Origin: Bacillota bacterium
Lineage (GTDB): Bacteria; Bacillota; Sulfobacillia; JAMCWA01
Length of the DNA: 64,000 bases
Assembly: GCA_023475165.1 (NCBI GenBank)
Contig: JAMCWA010000070.1
Span: 56,001-120,000 of the forward strand
Direction of reading: 5' to 3'
Positions 1 through 8,627 of the stretch are shown here, in pieces. Every line of letters starts with the position of its first letter. Positions within the stretch are counted from its first letter, which is position 1. The notes below the pieces were generated by a model that was given only the letters and a program-made list of their open reading frames with translations, made no database searches and was not told the DNA's origin. A program made the translations under genes and the position numbers.

Positions 1-140
1 GGTAAGAGGCGTTGGGCGAGGCTTTGCCTGGTCGGATCGATGGGGGCCAAATAGGGAGCAAATACGGCGGTAAAGACAATCAACAGGACGATCGCGCCGC
101 CGGTCAGGATTAACGGATTCCGCCAGAAGCGTCTCTTCAT
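1..140 (-). CDS. Peptide/nickel ABC transporter permease, DppC/OppC type (N-terminal part, cut by window edge)
   Basis: Only the first 46 or so codons lie in the window. The start ATG is at 140 on the minus strand. The peptide opens with a basic MKRRFWRN segment, followed by a hydrophobic stretch (LILTGGAIVLLIVFTAVFAP) that forms the first membrane helix, then LAPIDPTRQSLAQRL. This opening is typical of the second permease of family 5 peptide/nickel importers. The gene lies 9 bp downstream of the DppB-like permease on the same strand, in the usual binding protein, DppB, DppC order. The ATPase genes would lie beyond the window edge. Confidence 0.8.
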   Translation of the reverse strand, partial: MKRRFWRNPLILTGGAIVLLIVFTAVFAPYLAPIDPTRQSLAQRLL

Positions 141-149
141 AGCGGCACC

Positions 150-1091
150 TCAACTCAGACGTACTTGGGGATCGAGCAGGGCGTAAATTAAATCGGTCAA
201 CAGGTTGACCAAAACAAAGGATGTGGCCACAAAGAAGGTCACACCTTGGACAACGGGATAATCCCGCGCCAGGATGGCATCAACCAGAAGCTTCCCCAGC
301 CCCGGCCGGGCAAAAACGGTTTCCACCAGAACCGCACCACCCAGAAGATAACCAATATTGAGTCCAACGATGGTGACGATGGGGATGGCGGCGTTGCGAA
401 GAGCGTGCTTGTAAAGGACGATCTTTTCCGAAAGACCTTTTGCCCGGGCCGTACGAACGTAGTCTTCCCGCAAGACCTCCAGCATGGAAGAACGGGTCAT
501 CCGGGCGATGAGGGCCATGGTGGAAAAGCCAAGGGTAAAAGCGGGCAGAACCAGGGCCTCGAACATGGAAAAGAGGTCACCGGGCTTCCCTGCCCCTATG
601 GCCGGGAGCCAATGCAGGCGAATGGCAAACAACATACTCAAGAGCAAACCAACCCAAAAGACGGGAGCCGCAATGCCGGTCATACTCAAGACCAGGCTTA
701 CCAGGTCGAGCAAGCTCCCGCGCCTGGTGGCCGCGACTATACCCAGCGGTATGCCGAAAAGGACGGCGATAAACACACCGGCGGCCGCCAGAAGAAAGGT
801 GTGGGGAAAACGGTCGCTTATTTCTTCCGCCACCGGCCGCCGGGTTCTTATGGAGTTTCCTAGTTCTCCGCGCAGGTACCTTTCGACAAAACTCACGAAT
901 TGGAGGGGAAGGGGGCGGTCCAAACCAAGTTCATGGCGGACCGCCACCACTTGTTCCGGGGTTGCCATGTCGCCCAGCATCGCCACCACGGGATCACCGG
1001 GGATGAGGTGTAAAGCGATAAATACGGCTACCATTACCCCCAGGAGAGTCGGGATGGTCGCCAGGAGGCGCCGGACGACAAACTGGAACAT
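150..1091 (-). CDS. Peptide/nickel ABC transporter permease, DppB type
   Basis: A 313-residue inner-membrane subunit of a peptide, nickel or opine importer. The first membrane helix is at about residues 8-30 and is followed by the conserved HLIPGDP. The permease core runs from about 95 to 310. The cytoplasmic EAA loop that docks on the ATPase is visible near 208-225 (DYVRTARAKGL), followed by ALRNAAIPIV. The length is normal for DppB/OppB. It starts directly after the stop of the substrate-binding lipoprotein (next base), so the two are translationally coupled. The actual substrate cannot be read from the permease. Confidence 0.93.
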   Translation of the reverse strand: MFQFVVRRLLATIPTLLGVMVAVFIALHLIPGDPVVAMLGDMATPEQVVAVRHELGLDRPLPLQFVSFVERYLRGELGNSIRTRRPVAEEISDRFPHTFLLAAAGVFIAVLFGIPLGIVAATRRGSLLDLVSLVLSMTGIAAPVFWVGLLLSMLFAIRLHWLPAIGAGKPGDLFSMFEALVLPAFTLGFSTMALIARMTRSSMLEVLREDYVRTARAKGLSEKIVLYKHALRNAAIPIVTIVGLNIGYLLGGAVLVETVFARPGLGKLLVDAILARDYPVVQGVTFFVATSFVLVNLLTDLIYALLDPQVRLS

Positions 1092-2675
1092 TTATTTCTC
1101 CCCCTCGACGGTAACGTTATCGAGGCGAATGCTCCGTTGCGGATCTCCGACAAAACCCTTGACGTACTTTTTCATCGCGTAGATGTGGTTTTCGTGATCC
1201 AGGAAGTAGTAGTAGTCTTCCTGAACAATTCGTTGCTGGACCTTGCCGAACAATTCTTGCCGCTTGGCCTGGTCAAGGGTGCTGGTGGCCTCGTCTAACC
1301 ACTGGTTAACCTCGGGAATATCGATATTGGCCCAGTTGTCGGCGGGAATGCCCTTTTTGCTGAACCAGGTGAAAAGGACCCGGTCCGGGGTGGCGTCCTG
1401 GCCCCGACTGAGCATAAACATCGGCAGCTGGGCTTTCCTCAGCTCGGCCAGGAATGACTGGGTCTCCATGACCTTGATCTCCAGGTCAATGCCGATGGCT
1501 TTCAGGTTCTCCTTGATCACCGTTGCCGGTTTGGTAAAACGGTCAATATTGGGAACATAAAGGGTGGTCTTGAACCCGTTGGGCAATCCAGCCTGAGCTA
1601 ACAACTCTTTAGCCTTCTTCGGATCATATTTCGGCTGGAAAATACCCTTGAGGGCGAACTCTACATCCGGAGAGAGGATGCCGGTGGCCGGAGTAGACAT
1701 CCCTTTAAAGACGTTATTCAAGATCCCGTCCCGGTCAACGGCGGCTATAACGGCCTGACGTACCAGCTTATTGTCAAAGGGTTTGATGGCACCGTTCATT
1801 CCGAAAAAGCGCGTTATGAGGCCCGGTTTTTCGTCGATGATGATATTGGGATCTTTTTTATATTTGGCCAGTTTATCTGGATCCGTGACCTGGATCATGT
1901 CGACGTTGCCGGCTTCAAAGGCATTGTACATGGTGGTGGCGTCAGGAATCGGAATATAGACCACTCTATCCAGCCCTGGTTTTCCCCGAAAATAATCGGG
2001 ATTGGCCACGTAGGTGGTGGATTGTTGGGGGTTCCACTGCTCAAACATGTAGGGGCCGGTTCCTATGGGTTGTTGACCATATTTGGCCCCCCGTTCTTTG
2101 ACGGCCTTTTCGCTGACAATGTAGCCGACAGAACCGGCTAACTTATCCAAAAAGGCGGGATCGGGTTTGGAAAGGAAAATCTTCACCGTGTAGTCGTCGA
2201 CGACCTGGATGTTTTTAATGGCTGCCAGAAGTTTACCCGGTGCGGACTTCAGCTCCGGATCTTTCAGGCGGTCGAAGGTAAACTTGACGTCGGTGGCTTT
2301 CAGCTCCCCGTAACCACGGTGGAACTTAACCCCCTTCCGTAGATAAAACGTCCATTCCAATCCATCCTTGGAGGTCTCCCATTTTTCGGCGAGGTCGGGC
2401 TCGATCTTGACCGTTCCCAATTGATAGCGGACCAAGCCATTGTAGAGATTCGAAGACATCTGCTTGTCGGTGACTGACGTTAGGAGCGCTGGATCGAGGG
2501 TCCCCAAGTCGTACTGCATGGCAATGCGCAGTTCCTTCTTCGGGGTTCCCTTTCCCGAGCCCTGGCCAGCATTTCCGCCTGCCGAAGGGCCTGTGCCCTT
2601 TACCCCGCAGCCGGCGAGAAGCCCGATAACCAGCGCTATGACGACTAGCAACGAAAGAAAACGATTCTTGGGCAT
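1092..2675 (-). CDS. ABC transporter substrate-binding lipoprotein, SBP family 5
   Basis: A 527-residue extracytoplasmic receptor for the adjacent DppB/DppC-type permeases. It has a lipoprotein signal peptide (hydrophobic residues 7-21, lipobox LLAGC with the lipid-bearing Cys at about 23), then a Gly/Ser/Lys linker. The mature protein shows family 5 hallmarks: RIAMQYDLGTLDPALL near 50-65, the TFYLRKGVKFHRG block near 110 and GTGPYMFEQW near 205. Family members bind peptides, nickel complexes, glutathione or opines, and the ligand here is unknown. The start has a GGAGGGGAG ribosome site 8-9 nt upstream. A divergent FCD regulator further upstream could control this operon, the opposite operon, or both. 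Confidence 0.92.
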   Translation of the reverse strand: MPKNRFLSLLVVIALVIGLLAGCGVKGTGPSAGGNAGQGSGKGTPKKELRIAMQYDLGTLDPALLTSVTDKQMSSNLYNGLVRYQLGTVKIEPDLAEKWETSKDGLEWTFYLRKGVKFHRGYGELKATDVKFTFDRLKDPELKSAPGKLLAAIKNIQVVDDYTVKIFLSKPDPAFLDKLAGSVGYIVSEKAVKERGAKYGQQPIGTGPYMFEQWNPQQSTTYVANPDYFRGKPGLDRVVYIPIPDATTMYNAFEAGNVDMIQVTDPDKLAKYKKDPNIIIDEKPGLITRFFGMNGAIKPFDNKLVRQAVIAAVDRDGILNNVFKGMSTPATGILSPDVEFALKGIFQPKYDPKKAKELLAQAGLPNGFKTTLYVPNIDRFTKPATVIKENLKAIGIDLEIKVMETQSFLAELRKAQLPMFMLSRGQDATPDRVLFTWFSKKGIPADNWANIDIPEVNQWLDEATSTLDQAKRQELFGKVQQRIVQEDYYYFLDHENHIYAMKKYVKGFVGDPQRSIRLDNVTVEGEK

Positions 2676-2809
2676 TTGCGACTCCCCTCCCTATGCTCTA
2701 AATGGATTAACGAATTGCACCGCTGGCGTAGCTTAGCCTCCTCCGACAGCCGACACCCTCCCTCTGCGTTTCAATTGGGCCACAAATTTCCCCTGGACGA
2801 CGATCAGTT

Positions 2810-3523
2810 TTATTCCGCCCCCTTGTTCGGCTCAGCTTCTTCGAAGTAATTCCTCTTTAGATGCTCCAGATGTCGCAAGGCACTTTGTACCGCCAGATCG
2901 GGATTTCGGTCGGCGATGGCTCGATAAATGGCCGCGTGATCGTTAAGCGATTGATTGTGTTGGGCCGGTGATTTAGTGTGGGCACGAAAGACCTCGCTGA
3001 TTACCTGCGTAACCGCTTCATAGACAGTGGCGGCAATAGAATTTTTCGAGGCCTTGGCTATGGCCAGGTGAAATCTTGCCCCGGCTTCGACGATTTCCTC
3101 ATTACTTTTGGCCTCTGCCATTTCCTTCAAGAACGTTTCCAAAGTCTTCAGATCGTCAGGATCTCTTCTCATGGCCGCCAATTTTACCAACCCGGTTTCC
3201 AACAAGAGACGAAGCTCGAGCAAGTCGTCATAGGCATTATTTTCGAAATTAACCATGAACTGCAGATTCGCTTTAATGGCCTTGTGCGAAACGCCTCGCA
3301 CAAAAGTGCCCCGACCGTGAACGATTTCGATCGCCCCTTGCTCTTCCAACGCCCGTAAGGCCTCCCGCAGGGTAGACATCCCCACTCCCAGTTGCGTCGC
3401 CAGGTCTCTCTCGGGCGGCAGCTTGCTCCCTGGTTTAAGTGAACCGTCAATCATGAGTTGTTCTATCTCCCTGCGTACGGCCTCAGCCAGGCCCCCCTGG
3501 CGAGAAAGTCTTTTTAGAGCCAT
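2810..3523 (-). CDS. GntR-family transcriptional regulator, FCD (FadR-type) subfamily
   Basis: A 237-residue regulator. Residues about 10-75 form the winged-helix GntR domain, with the signature LKPGSKLPPERDLATQLGVG followed by STLREALRALEEQGAIEI and the wing HGRGTFV. Residues about 95-225 form the helical FCD effector domain, which in this family binds small organic acids, often through a metal. It is divergent from the dehydrogenase gene at 3783, so the shared 259-bp spacer should hold its operator. It could also regulate the peptide importer downstream on its own strand. The effector is probably a substrate of the neighbouring catabolic operon (inference). Confidence 0.92.
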   Translation of the reverse strand: MALKRLSRQGGLAEAVRREIEQLMIDGSLKPGSKLPPERDLATQLGVGMSTLREALRALEEQGAIEIVHGRGTFVRGVSHKAIKANLQFMVNFENNAYDDLLELRLLLETGLVKLAAMRRDPDDLKTLETFLKEMAEAKSNEEIVEAGARFHLAIAKASKNSIAATVYEAVTQVISEVFRAHTKSPAQHNQSLNDHAAIYRAIADRNPDLAVQSALRHLEHLKRNYFEEAEPNKGAE

Positions 3524-3746
3524 TTCATCCTCCGGCTTGGGATGTTCTGATGATCTGAAGTCTAAAGATAACGATTCTACGGAAAGAGTAGAAATCCTGT
3601 TCCATGTTAAGAAAATTTAGTTCGACTGGCCAGTTGGTTTGGTGCAAAAAAATCTTTCTTCTTTTGAAGGATTTTTGGGCGCGGCGACGAATAGGTATAA
3701 CAATAAATATTGCGACAACATGCTGCATGCCACATGTTCATCTAAT

Positions 3747-3762
3747 TTAGCTTTTAAGCTAA
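3747..3762. promoter_or_regulatory. Perfect 7-2-7 inverted repeat upstream of the dehydrogenase gene (candidate operator)
   Basis: TTAGCTT and AAGCTAA are perfect inverted arms separated by TT, 20 bp before the GTG start of the dehydrogenase and in the spacer divergent from the FCD regulator. The placement fits a repressor operator for the catabolic operon. A short RNA hairpin close to the ribosome site is the alternative. The sequence does not match the classic TGGTxxxACCA FadR-type core closely, so the link to this regulator is only positional. Confidence 0.4.
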
Positions 3763-3782
3763 GCCAATAGGAGTGCTAAATC

Positions 3783-4826
3783 GTGGGCGAAATGAGTTTT
3801 GTCCAACCAGTTCTCCTTCATAACTTTGCGACTAGGGTTTTAGAAAAGCTCGGTCTAACCAGTACGGAAGCGGAGTTAGTGGCCGAGACCCTAATTGAGG
3901 CCGATATGCAGGGTGTAAGTACCCATGGAATCATCCGGCTGGTCACCTATGCCCGGCGGGTAGCTGCCGGTGGTATTAAGGTACCAACAAAGATAACCGT
4001 GGTACGAGAAGGTCCTTGCACGGCTCTCCTGGATGCCGGCGCGGCTTTCGGGCAGCTGGCGGCTTTCCGGGCTGCCCAAATGGCCGTGGCCAAGGCGGCG
4101 CAATGTGGAGTTGGGGTGGTCGGTGTTAGAAACAGCAATCACTTTGGACGGGCCGGATACTATACCGAGTATATAGCCCGGCAAGAGATGATCGGTATCT
4201 GCCTGTCCAACGCGTCACCCCGACTCGCTCCCTGGGGGGGAAGAAAACCTCTTTTAGGGAACAATCCCTGGTCTATCGGTGTACCGGGAGAACCGGATAT
4301 CCTTTTTTTGGATATGGCCAATAGTATTGCCGCCGCTGGGAAGATCCGGGAAGCGGCTAAACTCGGGAAACCAATTCCTCCTGGGTGGGCTTTGGACCGA
4401 AATGGCCGCCCAACTACCGACCCGGTTCAGGCTTTGGAGGGCATTCTTTTGCCTTTTGGCGAGTATAAAGGGTACGGCATTACACTCATGGTGGGGGTTT
4501 TGACCGGACTCCTCACGGGTGGCAAGTGGGATGCTGAGATTAAACCGGTCGACGCTTTGGATTCACCGCAGGAAGAGTCACATCTCGTCATGGCCCTGCG
4601 GATCACCGATTTTACTCCTTTGGAAGAATTCAAAAAGAGAATCTCTAGTATCGTTTCTCAGATCAAAAGTTCTCCGCGAGCGGACGGTTTCAGCGAAATC
4701 TTTTTACCAGGAGAGATCGAGCGTCGCCGCAGGGTCGAGTCGGAAAAGAAAGGGATTGCCCTTTCTCCCTCAACCATCGCGGTCCTTCAGAATCTGGCTT
4801 TGGAATTGAACGTGTCCCCTCTGTGA
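3783..4826 (+). CDS. Ldh-family (malate/L-lactate/ureidoglycolate-type) NAD(P)-dependent dehydrogenase
   Basis: A 347-residue member of the Ldh_2 (YlbC/YiaK/ComC) family, which oxidises 2-hydroxy acids with NAD(P) and is unrelated to classic lactate dehydrogenase. Family marks are the N-terminal helical STHGIIRL block (about residues 44-51), VGVVGVRNSNHFGRAGYY (about 105-122) with the catalytic-region His, LGNNPWSIGVPG, and PFGEYKGYGITLMV. The GTG at 3783 is chosen because AGGAG lies 10 nt upstream. The next ATG at 3792 would be too far from it. It is the first gene of the operon with a regulator, an enolase-superfamily enzyme and a TctCBA transporter, so it probably oxidises the transported acid or a product of it. 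Confidence 0.9.
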   Translation: MGEMSFVQPVLLHNFATRVLEKLGLTSTEAELVAETLIEADMQGVSTHGIIRLVTYARRVAAGGIKVPTKITVVREGPCTALLDAGAAFGQLAAFRAAQMAVAKAAQCGVGVVGVRNSNHFGRAGYYTEYIARQEMIGICLSNASPRLAPWGGRKPLLGNNPWSIGVPGEPDILFLDMANSIAAAGKIREAAKLGKPIPPGWALDRNGRPTTDPVQALEGILLPFGEYKGYGITLMVGVLTGLLTGGKWDAEIKPVDALDSPQEESHLVMALRITDFTPLEEFKKRISSIVSQIKSSPRADGFSEIFLPGEIERRRRVESEKKGIALSPSTIAVLQNLALELNVSPL

Positions 4827-4857
4827 CCGGGGAGATTGCGCTGGGAGATGATTAACG

Positions 4858-5589
4858 GTGGAGCTCGCAAAAAAGTTGACGAAAGAACCGTTTTACCAAC
4901 AGGCCTATGATGCCCTGAAAGATGATATCATTAGCGGCCGTTTAAAACCTGGGGAGAAACTGACCGACCAGGGGTTGGCCGAACGACTAGGGATTAGTCG
5001 AACGCCGATCCGAGAAGCGGTACGGCAACTGGTTAAAGAAGGGCTCCTGGTGGGTAAACCTAACCGGGGCGTAACTGTCTTCAGCCCTTCTCCCCAGGAC
5101 GTTGCCGAGATCTACGCTCTCCGCGCCGCACTGGAGGGTCTAGCCGCGAGTCTGGCCGCGTTAAACAATCGTCGGGTACAATACATCATCCAGATGGAAG
5201 AAGTGGTAGAAGAGGCAAAAGGTCTGGCTCAAACCCATGATAGCACCGGCGTGGCCAGAAAGAATACACAGTTTCACGACTTGATCCTTGCAGCCAGCGA
5301 AAGTGACACTTTGATAAAGCTTTTGGACCCTCTTCGCAACAAGGCGATACTTTGCCGGCTCTCGTCGATGCAATATCCCACCAATCTCAATATTTCAATT
5401 AAAGAACACGAGACGATCATTGACCACCTCAAAAAAGGTGACAGCCTGCAGTCTGGCCGATTGGTCCAGCAGCATATTTTGCAGGCTGGCCGTCGTCTGT
5501 TGGAACAACTGCAGGAGGGTGGTTTGGCGGGAGATTATCCCATCCTGCGTTTGTATCAAATAAGACAAGCTCAAGGAGGCAATTCTTAA
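4858..5589 (+). CDS. GntR-family transcriptional regulator, FCD subfamily (second copy)
   Basis: A 243-residue FCD-type GntR regulator inside the catabolic operon. The winged-helix domain covers about residues 12-80 (DDIISGRLKPGEKLTDQGLA, GISRTPIREAVRQLVKEGLL, then the wing NRGVTVFSPS). The FCD effector domain follows from about 85 to 225. The start is a GTG with a GGGAG site upstream. It ends directly before the enolase-superfamily gene, so the two are co-transcribed. It is not close to the regulator at 2810: this one has the IREAVRQL variant and a different effector domain. Two FCD regulators in one locus suggest two effectors or stepwise control (inference). Confidence 0.92.
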   Translation: MELAKKLTKEPFYQQAYDALKDDIISGRLKPGEKLTDQGLAERLGISRTPIREAVRQLVKEGLLVGKPNRGVTVFSPSPQDVAEIYALRAALEGLAASLAALNNRRVQYIIQMEEVVEEAKGLAQTHDSTGVARKNTQFHDLILAASESDTLIKLLDPLRNKAILCRLSSMQYPTNLNISIKEHETIIDHLKKGDSLQSGRLVQQHILQAGRRLLEQLQEGGLAGDYPILRLYQIRQAQGGNS

Positions 5590-6762
5590 ATGAAGATCAC
5601 CAACGTCGAGGCCATAACCTTGGTCGTACCTATGGAAAGGCCTATCAAGGCCCCCATTAGTATTCCTCATGCCGATGAATTGGCCGGGGTTGTTTTCAAA
5701 GAGTATCGGACAACACTGGTACGAATAACCACCGATGAGGACCTTGTTGGCGTCGGGGAGTCCATGGTCCGGCTGGCGCCCACGGCCACCAGGGACATTG
5801 TTGAATACCTTAAACCCATCCTCATTGGGAAGGACCCGTTTGACATTGAACGCATCTGGGATCTACTTTATGGTGCTATGATGAACCGCGGTCACTACAA
5901 GGGCTTTTTTATAGAGGCTGTCAGCGGGATAGACGTGGCTCTCTGGGACATAATGGGCAAGGCCTTAAACATGCCGGTGTATAAACTCCTGGGTGGTAAG
6001 ACCAAGGAAAAGATCTGGACTTATGCCTCTTCGCTGCGGTTCAGAGGGCTGGATGTTCTCAAGGCCGATGCCCAGCGGTATCTCGATATGGGCTATAACG
6101 CCATGAAAATCAAGATTGGACAAAACCCCATGGACTACCGTAAAGACATCGAGGTGGTTAGTCAATTACGTAAAGTGGTTGGGGATGATGTGGTCTTAAT
6201 GGTTGACGCCAATTGCGCCTATGGTGAGGATGTCAAAACCGCCCTTGAGGTGGGCAAGGCCATGGAGGATCTAGGGATTTTCTGGTTTGAGGAACCCCTT
6301 TCTCCTGACAATGTGGAAGGCTACGCCTACCTGCGTAAACAGATGAATATCCGCTTGGCGGCTGGTGAAGCAGAATTCACCCGCTTTGGGTTCCGTCCCT
6401 TCTTTGTACGGGGGGCTCTGGACATTGTCCAACCCAACTTGTGCCGTACGGGTGGATTCACTGAGGCGAAAAAGATCGCGGCCATGGCCAGCGCCTTCCA
6501 CGTGGCGTACGCGCCTCATACCGGCAGTTCTTCGGCCATTGCTATGGCCGCAGCAATGCATCTTGCCGTGGCCCTGCCTAATTTCCTCATCTATGAACAC
6601 ATGGAAAGCGACTGGAGTAAAGATCAGAAAAACCCGTTGCGTTGGGACTTGACCGAGCTTCCTATCAAGTCTTTTAAAGACAGCTACATTGAACTAGATG
6701 ACAAGCCCGGTTTGGGAATCGAGCTGAACGAAGAGATTGTTAATAAGTATCGCGTGGGCTAA
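5590..6762 (+). CDS. Mandelate racemase/muconate lactonizing-type enolase-superfamily enzyme
   Basis: A 390-residue enolase-superfamily enzyme. The N-terminal capping domain covers about 1-130 and is followed by the barrel. Visible catalytic elements are the KxK motif (MKIKIG, about residues 173-178), the three metal-ligand carboxylates in VDANCAY, FEEPLSP and AGEAEFT, and a late His in APHTGSSSA. This set is typical of the mandelate racemase branch, whose members abstract the alpha proton of a carboxylate (racemases, sugar-acid dehydratases, lactonising enzymes). The exact reaction cannot be read. The ribosome site is AAGGAGG about 8 nt upstream. Context implies an acid imported by TctCBA and oxidised by the Ldh-type enzyme. 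Confidence 0.9.
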   Translation: MKITNVEAITLVVPMERPIKAPISIPHADELAGVVFKEYRTTLVRITTDEDLVGVGESMVRLAPTATRDIVEYLKPILIGKDPFDIERIWDLLYGAMMNRGHYKGFFIEAVSGIDVALWDIMGKALNMPVYKLLGGKTKEKIWTYASSLRFRGLDVLKADAQRYLDMGYNAMKIKIGQNPMDYRKDIEVVSQLRKVVGDDVVLMVDANCAYGEDVKTALEVGKAMEDLGIFWFEEPLSPDNVEGYAYLRKQMNIRLAAGEAEFTRFGFRPFFVRGALDIVQPNLCRTGGFTEAKKIAAMASAFHVAYAPHTGSSSAIAMAAAMHLAVALPNFLIYEHMESDWSKDQKNPLRWDLTELPIKSFKDSYIELDDKPGLGIELNEEIVNKYRVG

Positions 6763-6919
6763 CCGAAACTGTTTTGGTCACCTTTTGTAGACGAGGGTGA
6801 GAACAACGGAAGCTTTGCTAGTCTGGCAAGGCAGTCTCGAAGTCGGACGATTGGATGAGCGTCAATGAAGTTGTCACCGCTGGCCAAACTTGATAAAGAA
6901 GAGAAGGGGGTAAAAGACG

Positions 6920-7948
6920 ATGAAAAGGATTGTTCAAGTAAGAAAACTGGTATCGAGTTTGGTTGTCATGTTGCTTCTCCTTTCGGTTCTGGCGGGCTGC
7001 TCAGGGTCTAAGACTTCAACCGATAAAACGGCCTCGACTGCACCTCAGCAAAAGTCTGGTTATCCGACGAAGCCCATCACCTTTGTTGTATGGTCCAGCG
7101 CTGGCTCCCCTTTGGATTTATTCATGAGGAAACTAGCGGATTTAACCAAAAAGGAGCTGGGTCAACCGATAATGGTAGAGAACCGAACGGGTGGCAACGG
7201 AGCCGCGGCCATGGCCTATGTCAATTCTCAGCCGGCAGATGGCTATACCGTTCTCTCTACCACTGGTAGCTTAACTTTTGCCATTGCCAAGGAATCCGTG
7301 CCCTTTAAAGCAGACGACTTTATCTTTGTTAAAAGCTTCCAAGCAGAGCCGTCGGCCATCGCCGTACGCAAAGACAGTCCTTTGAAAGCCCTTGAAAATT
7401 TCATTGATTACATGAAAAAACACCCCAATGGTCTGAAGATCGGTGGTTACGCTTCTGGTGGTTTCCACCAATATGTTCTTTATCGCCTGCAGCAAAAGGC
7501 CAATTTTGAGGCCACCTGGATCCCCTTTGAAGGTGGGGCAGATGCCGTTACCAATCTGCTGGGCGGCCATATCGACGTGGCTGTTATTACGCCCAGTACG
7601 GCTTTGAATCAGGTGCAGTCCGGCGCCATCCGTTTGCTGGCCATAAGTACTGATAAACGATCCCCCTACTTCCCCGATGTCCCCACTTTCAAAGAAAAGG
7701 GATACGATATTGTGGAGATGTTGTGGCGAGGGGTAATGGTGAAAAAAGGCACCCCGGCGGAGTTAATTCAGCGTTTAAACCAGGCCTTTGATAAGGTGGC
7801 TCAGAATCCCGACTGGAAGAAATACATGACTGATTATAAACAGGAAGAGTATCTTTTGGACAGCCAGGGACTTACAGAATTAGTAAAAAGAGAGATCGCC
7901 GATCGACGAGCCTTCCTGGAGAAAGGTGGATTCCTGAAGAAAAAGTAG
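6920..7948 (+). CDS. tctC: Tripartite tricarboxylate transporter substrate-binding lipoprotein (TctC/Bug family)
   Basis: A 342-residue extracytoplasmic receptor of a tripartite tricarboxylate transporter. The signal peptide ends in the lipobox SVLAGC with Cys at about 27, followed by a Ser/Thr/Lys linker. The mature part begins with the Bug-family opening YPTKPITFVVWSSAGSPLD and contains GQPIMVENRTGGNGAAAM and GGADAVTNLLGGHIDVAV, both typical of the fold that grips carboxylates through two beta-strand 'claws'. The ligand could be a tricarboxylate or another organic acid. Ribosome site GAGGGGG. A 157-bp spacer without a visible gene separates it from the enolase-superfamily gene. Confidence 0.93.
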   Translation: MKRIVQVRKLVSSLVVMLLLLSVLAGCSGSKTSTDKTASTAPQQKSGYPTKPITFVVWSSAGSPLDLFMRKLADLTKKELGQPIMVENRTGGNGAAAMAYVNSQPADGYTVLSTTGSLTFAIAKESVPFKADDFIFVKSFQAEPSAIAVRKDSPLKALENFIDYMKKHPNGLKIGGYASGGFHQYVLYRLQQKANFEATWIPFEGGADAVTNLLGGHIDVAVITPSTALNQVQSGAIRLLAISTDKRSPYFPDVPTFKEKGYDIVEMLWRGVMVKKGTPAELIQRLNQAFDKVAQNPDWKKYMTDYKQEEYLLDSQGLTELVKREIADRRAFLEKGGFLKKK

Positions 7949-8068
7949 TCATTTAACCTTCCCGGGGGACTTTTTCAGCGGAGGAGAAGTTCCCCGGATT
8001 TACTTTCTGTCTCCAGTCGCAAAGGAATTCTGCAGTAATGTAGCGGTTGCCCGAGCGGGGGTGGGAGG

Positions 8069-8599
8069 ATGAATGTAAACCGGCTGCCGGAAGGCATTTT
8101 TGTCATTATCATCGGTTTGGTCACCATCTGGCTTTCTCTTGGTTACAGTTATATGGAGCGGTTTACCCCTGGGCCGGGTTTTTTCCCTTTTTGGTTGGGG
8201 CTACTCCTCACCGTTTTAGGGTTCATAATGCTTGTGTCCTCTGCTGCCCAGGTCAGGACCTTGCGCCGGCAACAGGTGACCAGTGACTCACGTCCGGTAG
8301 GAAATGAGGTAACAAAAGAAGAACCTGTTATCGGGGCCTCGACGCCTTTTACCGGCTGGTCCGATTTGTCGAAGGTGTTTGCGGCTCTAATCATTTTGGT
8401 TCTCCTGGTCCTAGCCATGGATTGGCTGGGAACGACAATTAGTGTGGCCTTGTTTACGATTCTTCTGATCTGGTTCCTTAACCCCCGGGTCTCCTGGAAA
8501 ATTGTCCTGGGAACCGGTGTATTGGTCGCGGTGGCTTCTTACCTATTGTTTGTTGTGACTCTGGAAGTGCCTCTACCTAAAGGGATTTTCGGATTTTAA
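8069..8599 (+). CDS. tctB: Tripartite tricarboxylate transporter small membrane subunit, TctB family
   Basis: A 176-residue small membrane protein with four hydrophobic segments: about 8-26, 35-55, 100-135 (double length) and 145-168. It has the TctB-type start LPEGIFVIIIGLVTIW and the conserved TPGPGFFPFWLGLLL loop. TctB partners TctA, and its exact mechanistic role is still poorly defined. A hydrophilic stretch around 65-90 separates the helix pairs. The start codon lies directly after GGGTGGGAGG, so the likely Shine-Dalgarno is the GGGGGTGG a few bases further upstream. It sits 7 bp before the TTG/ATG region of TctA. Confidence 0.88.
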   Translation: MNVNRLPEGIFVIIIGLVTIWLSLGYSYMERFTPGPGFFPFWLGLLLTVLGFIMLVSSAAQVRTLRRQQVTSDSRPVGNEVTKEEPVIGASTPFTGWSDLSKVFAALIILVLLVLAMDWLGTTISVALFTILLIWFLNPRVSWKIVLGTGVLVAVASYLLFVVTLEVPLPKGIFGF

Positions 8600-8627
8600 A
8601 GGCCTCTTGGGAGGTGCCCCAGGTTCT

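Noticed and set aside
246..1182. Two long plus-strand frames opposite the DppB gene
   Set aside because: They lie antisense to a well-conserved permease, have no ribosome sites and show low-complexity or charged composition.
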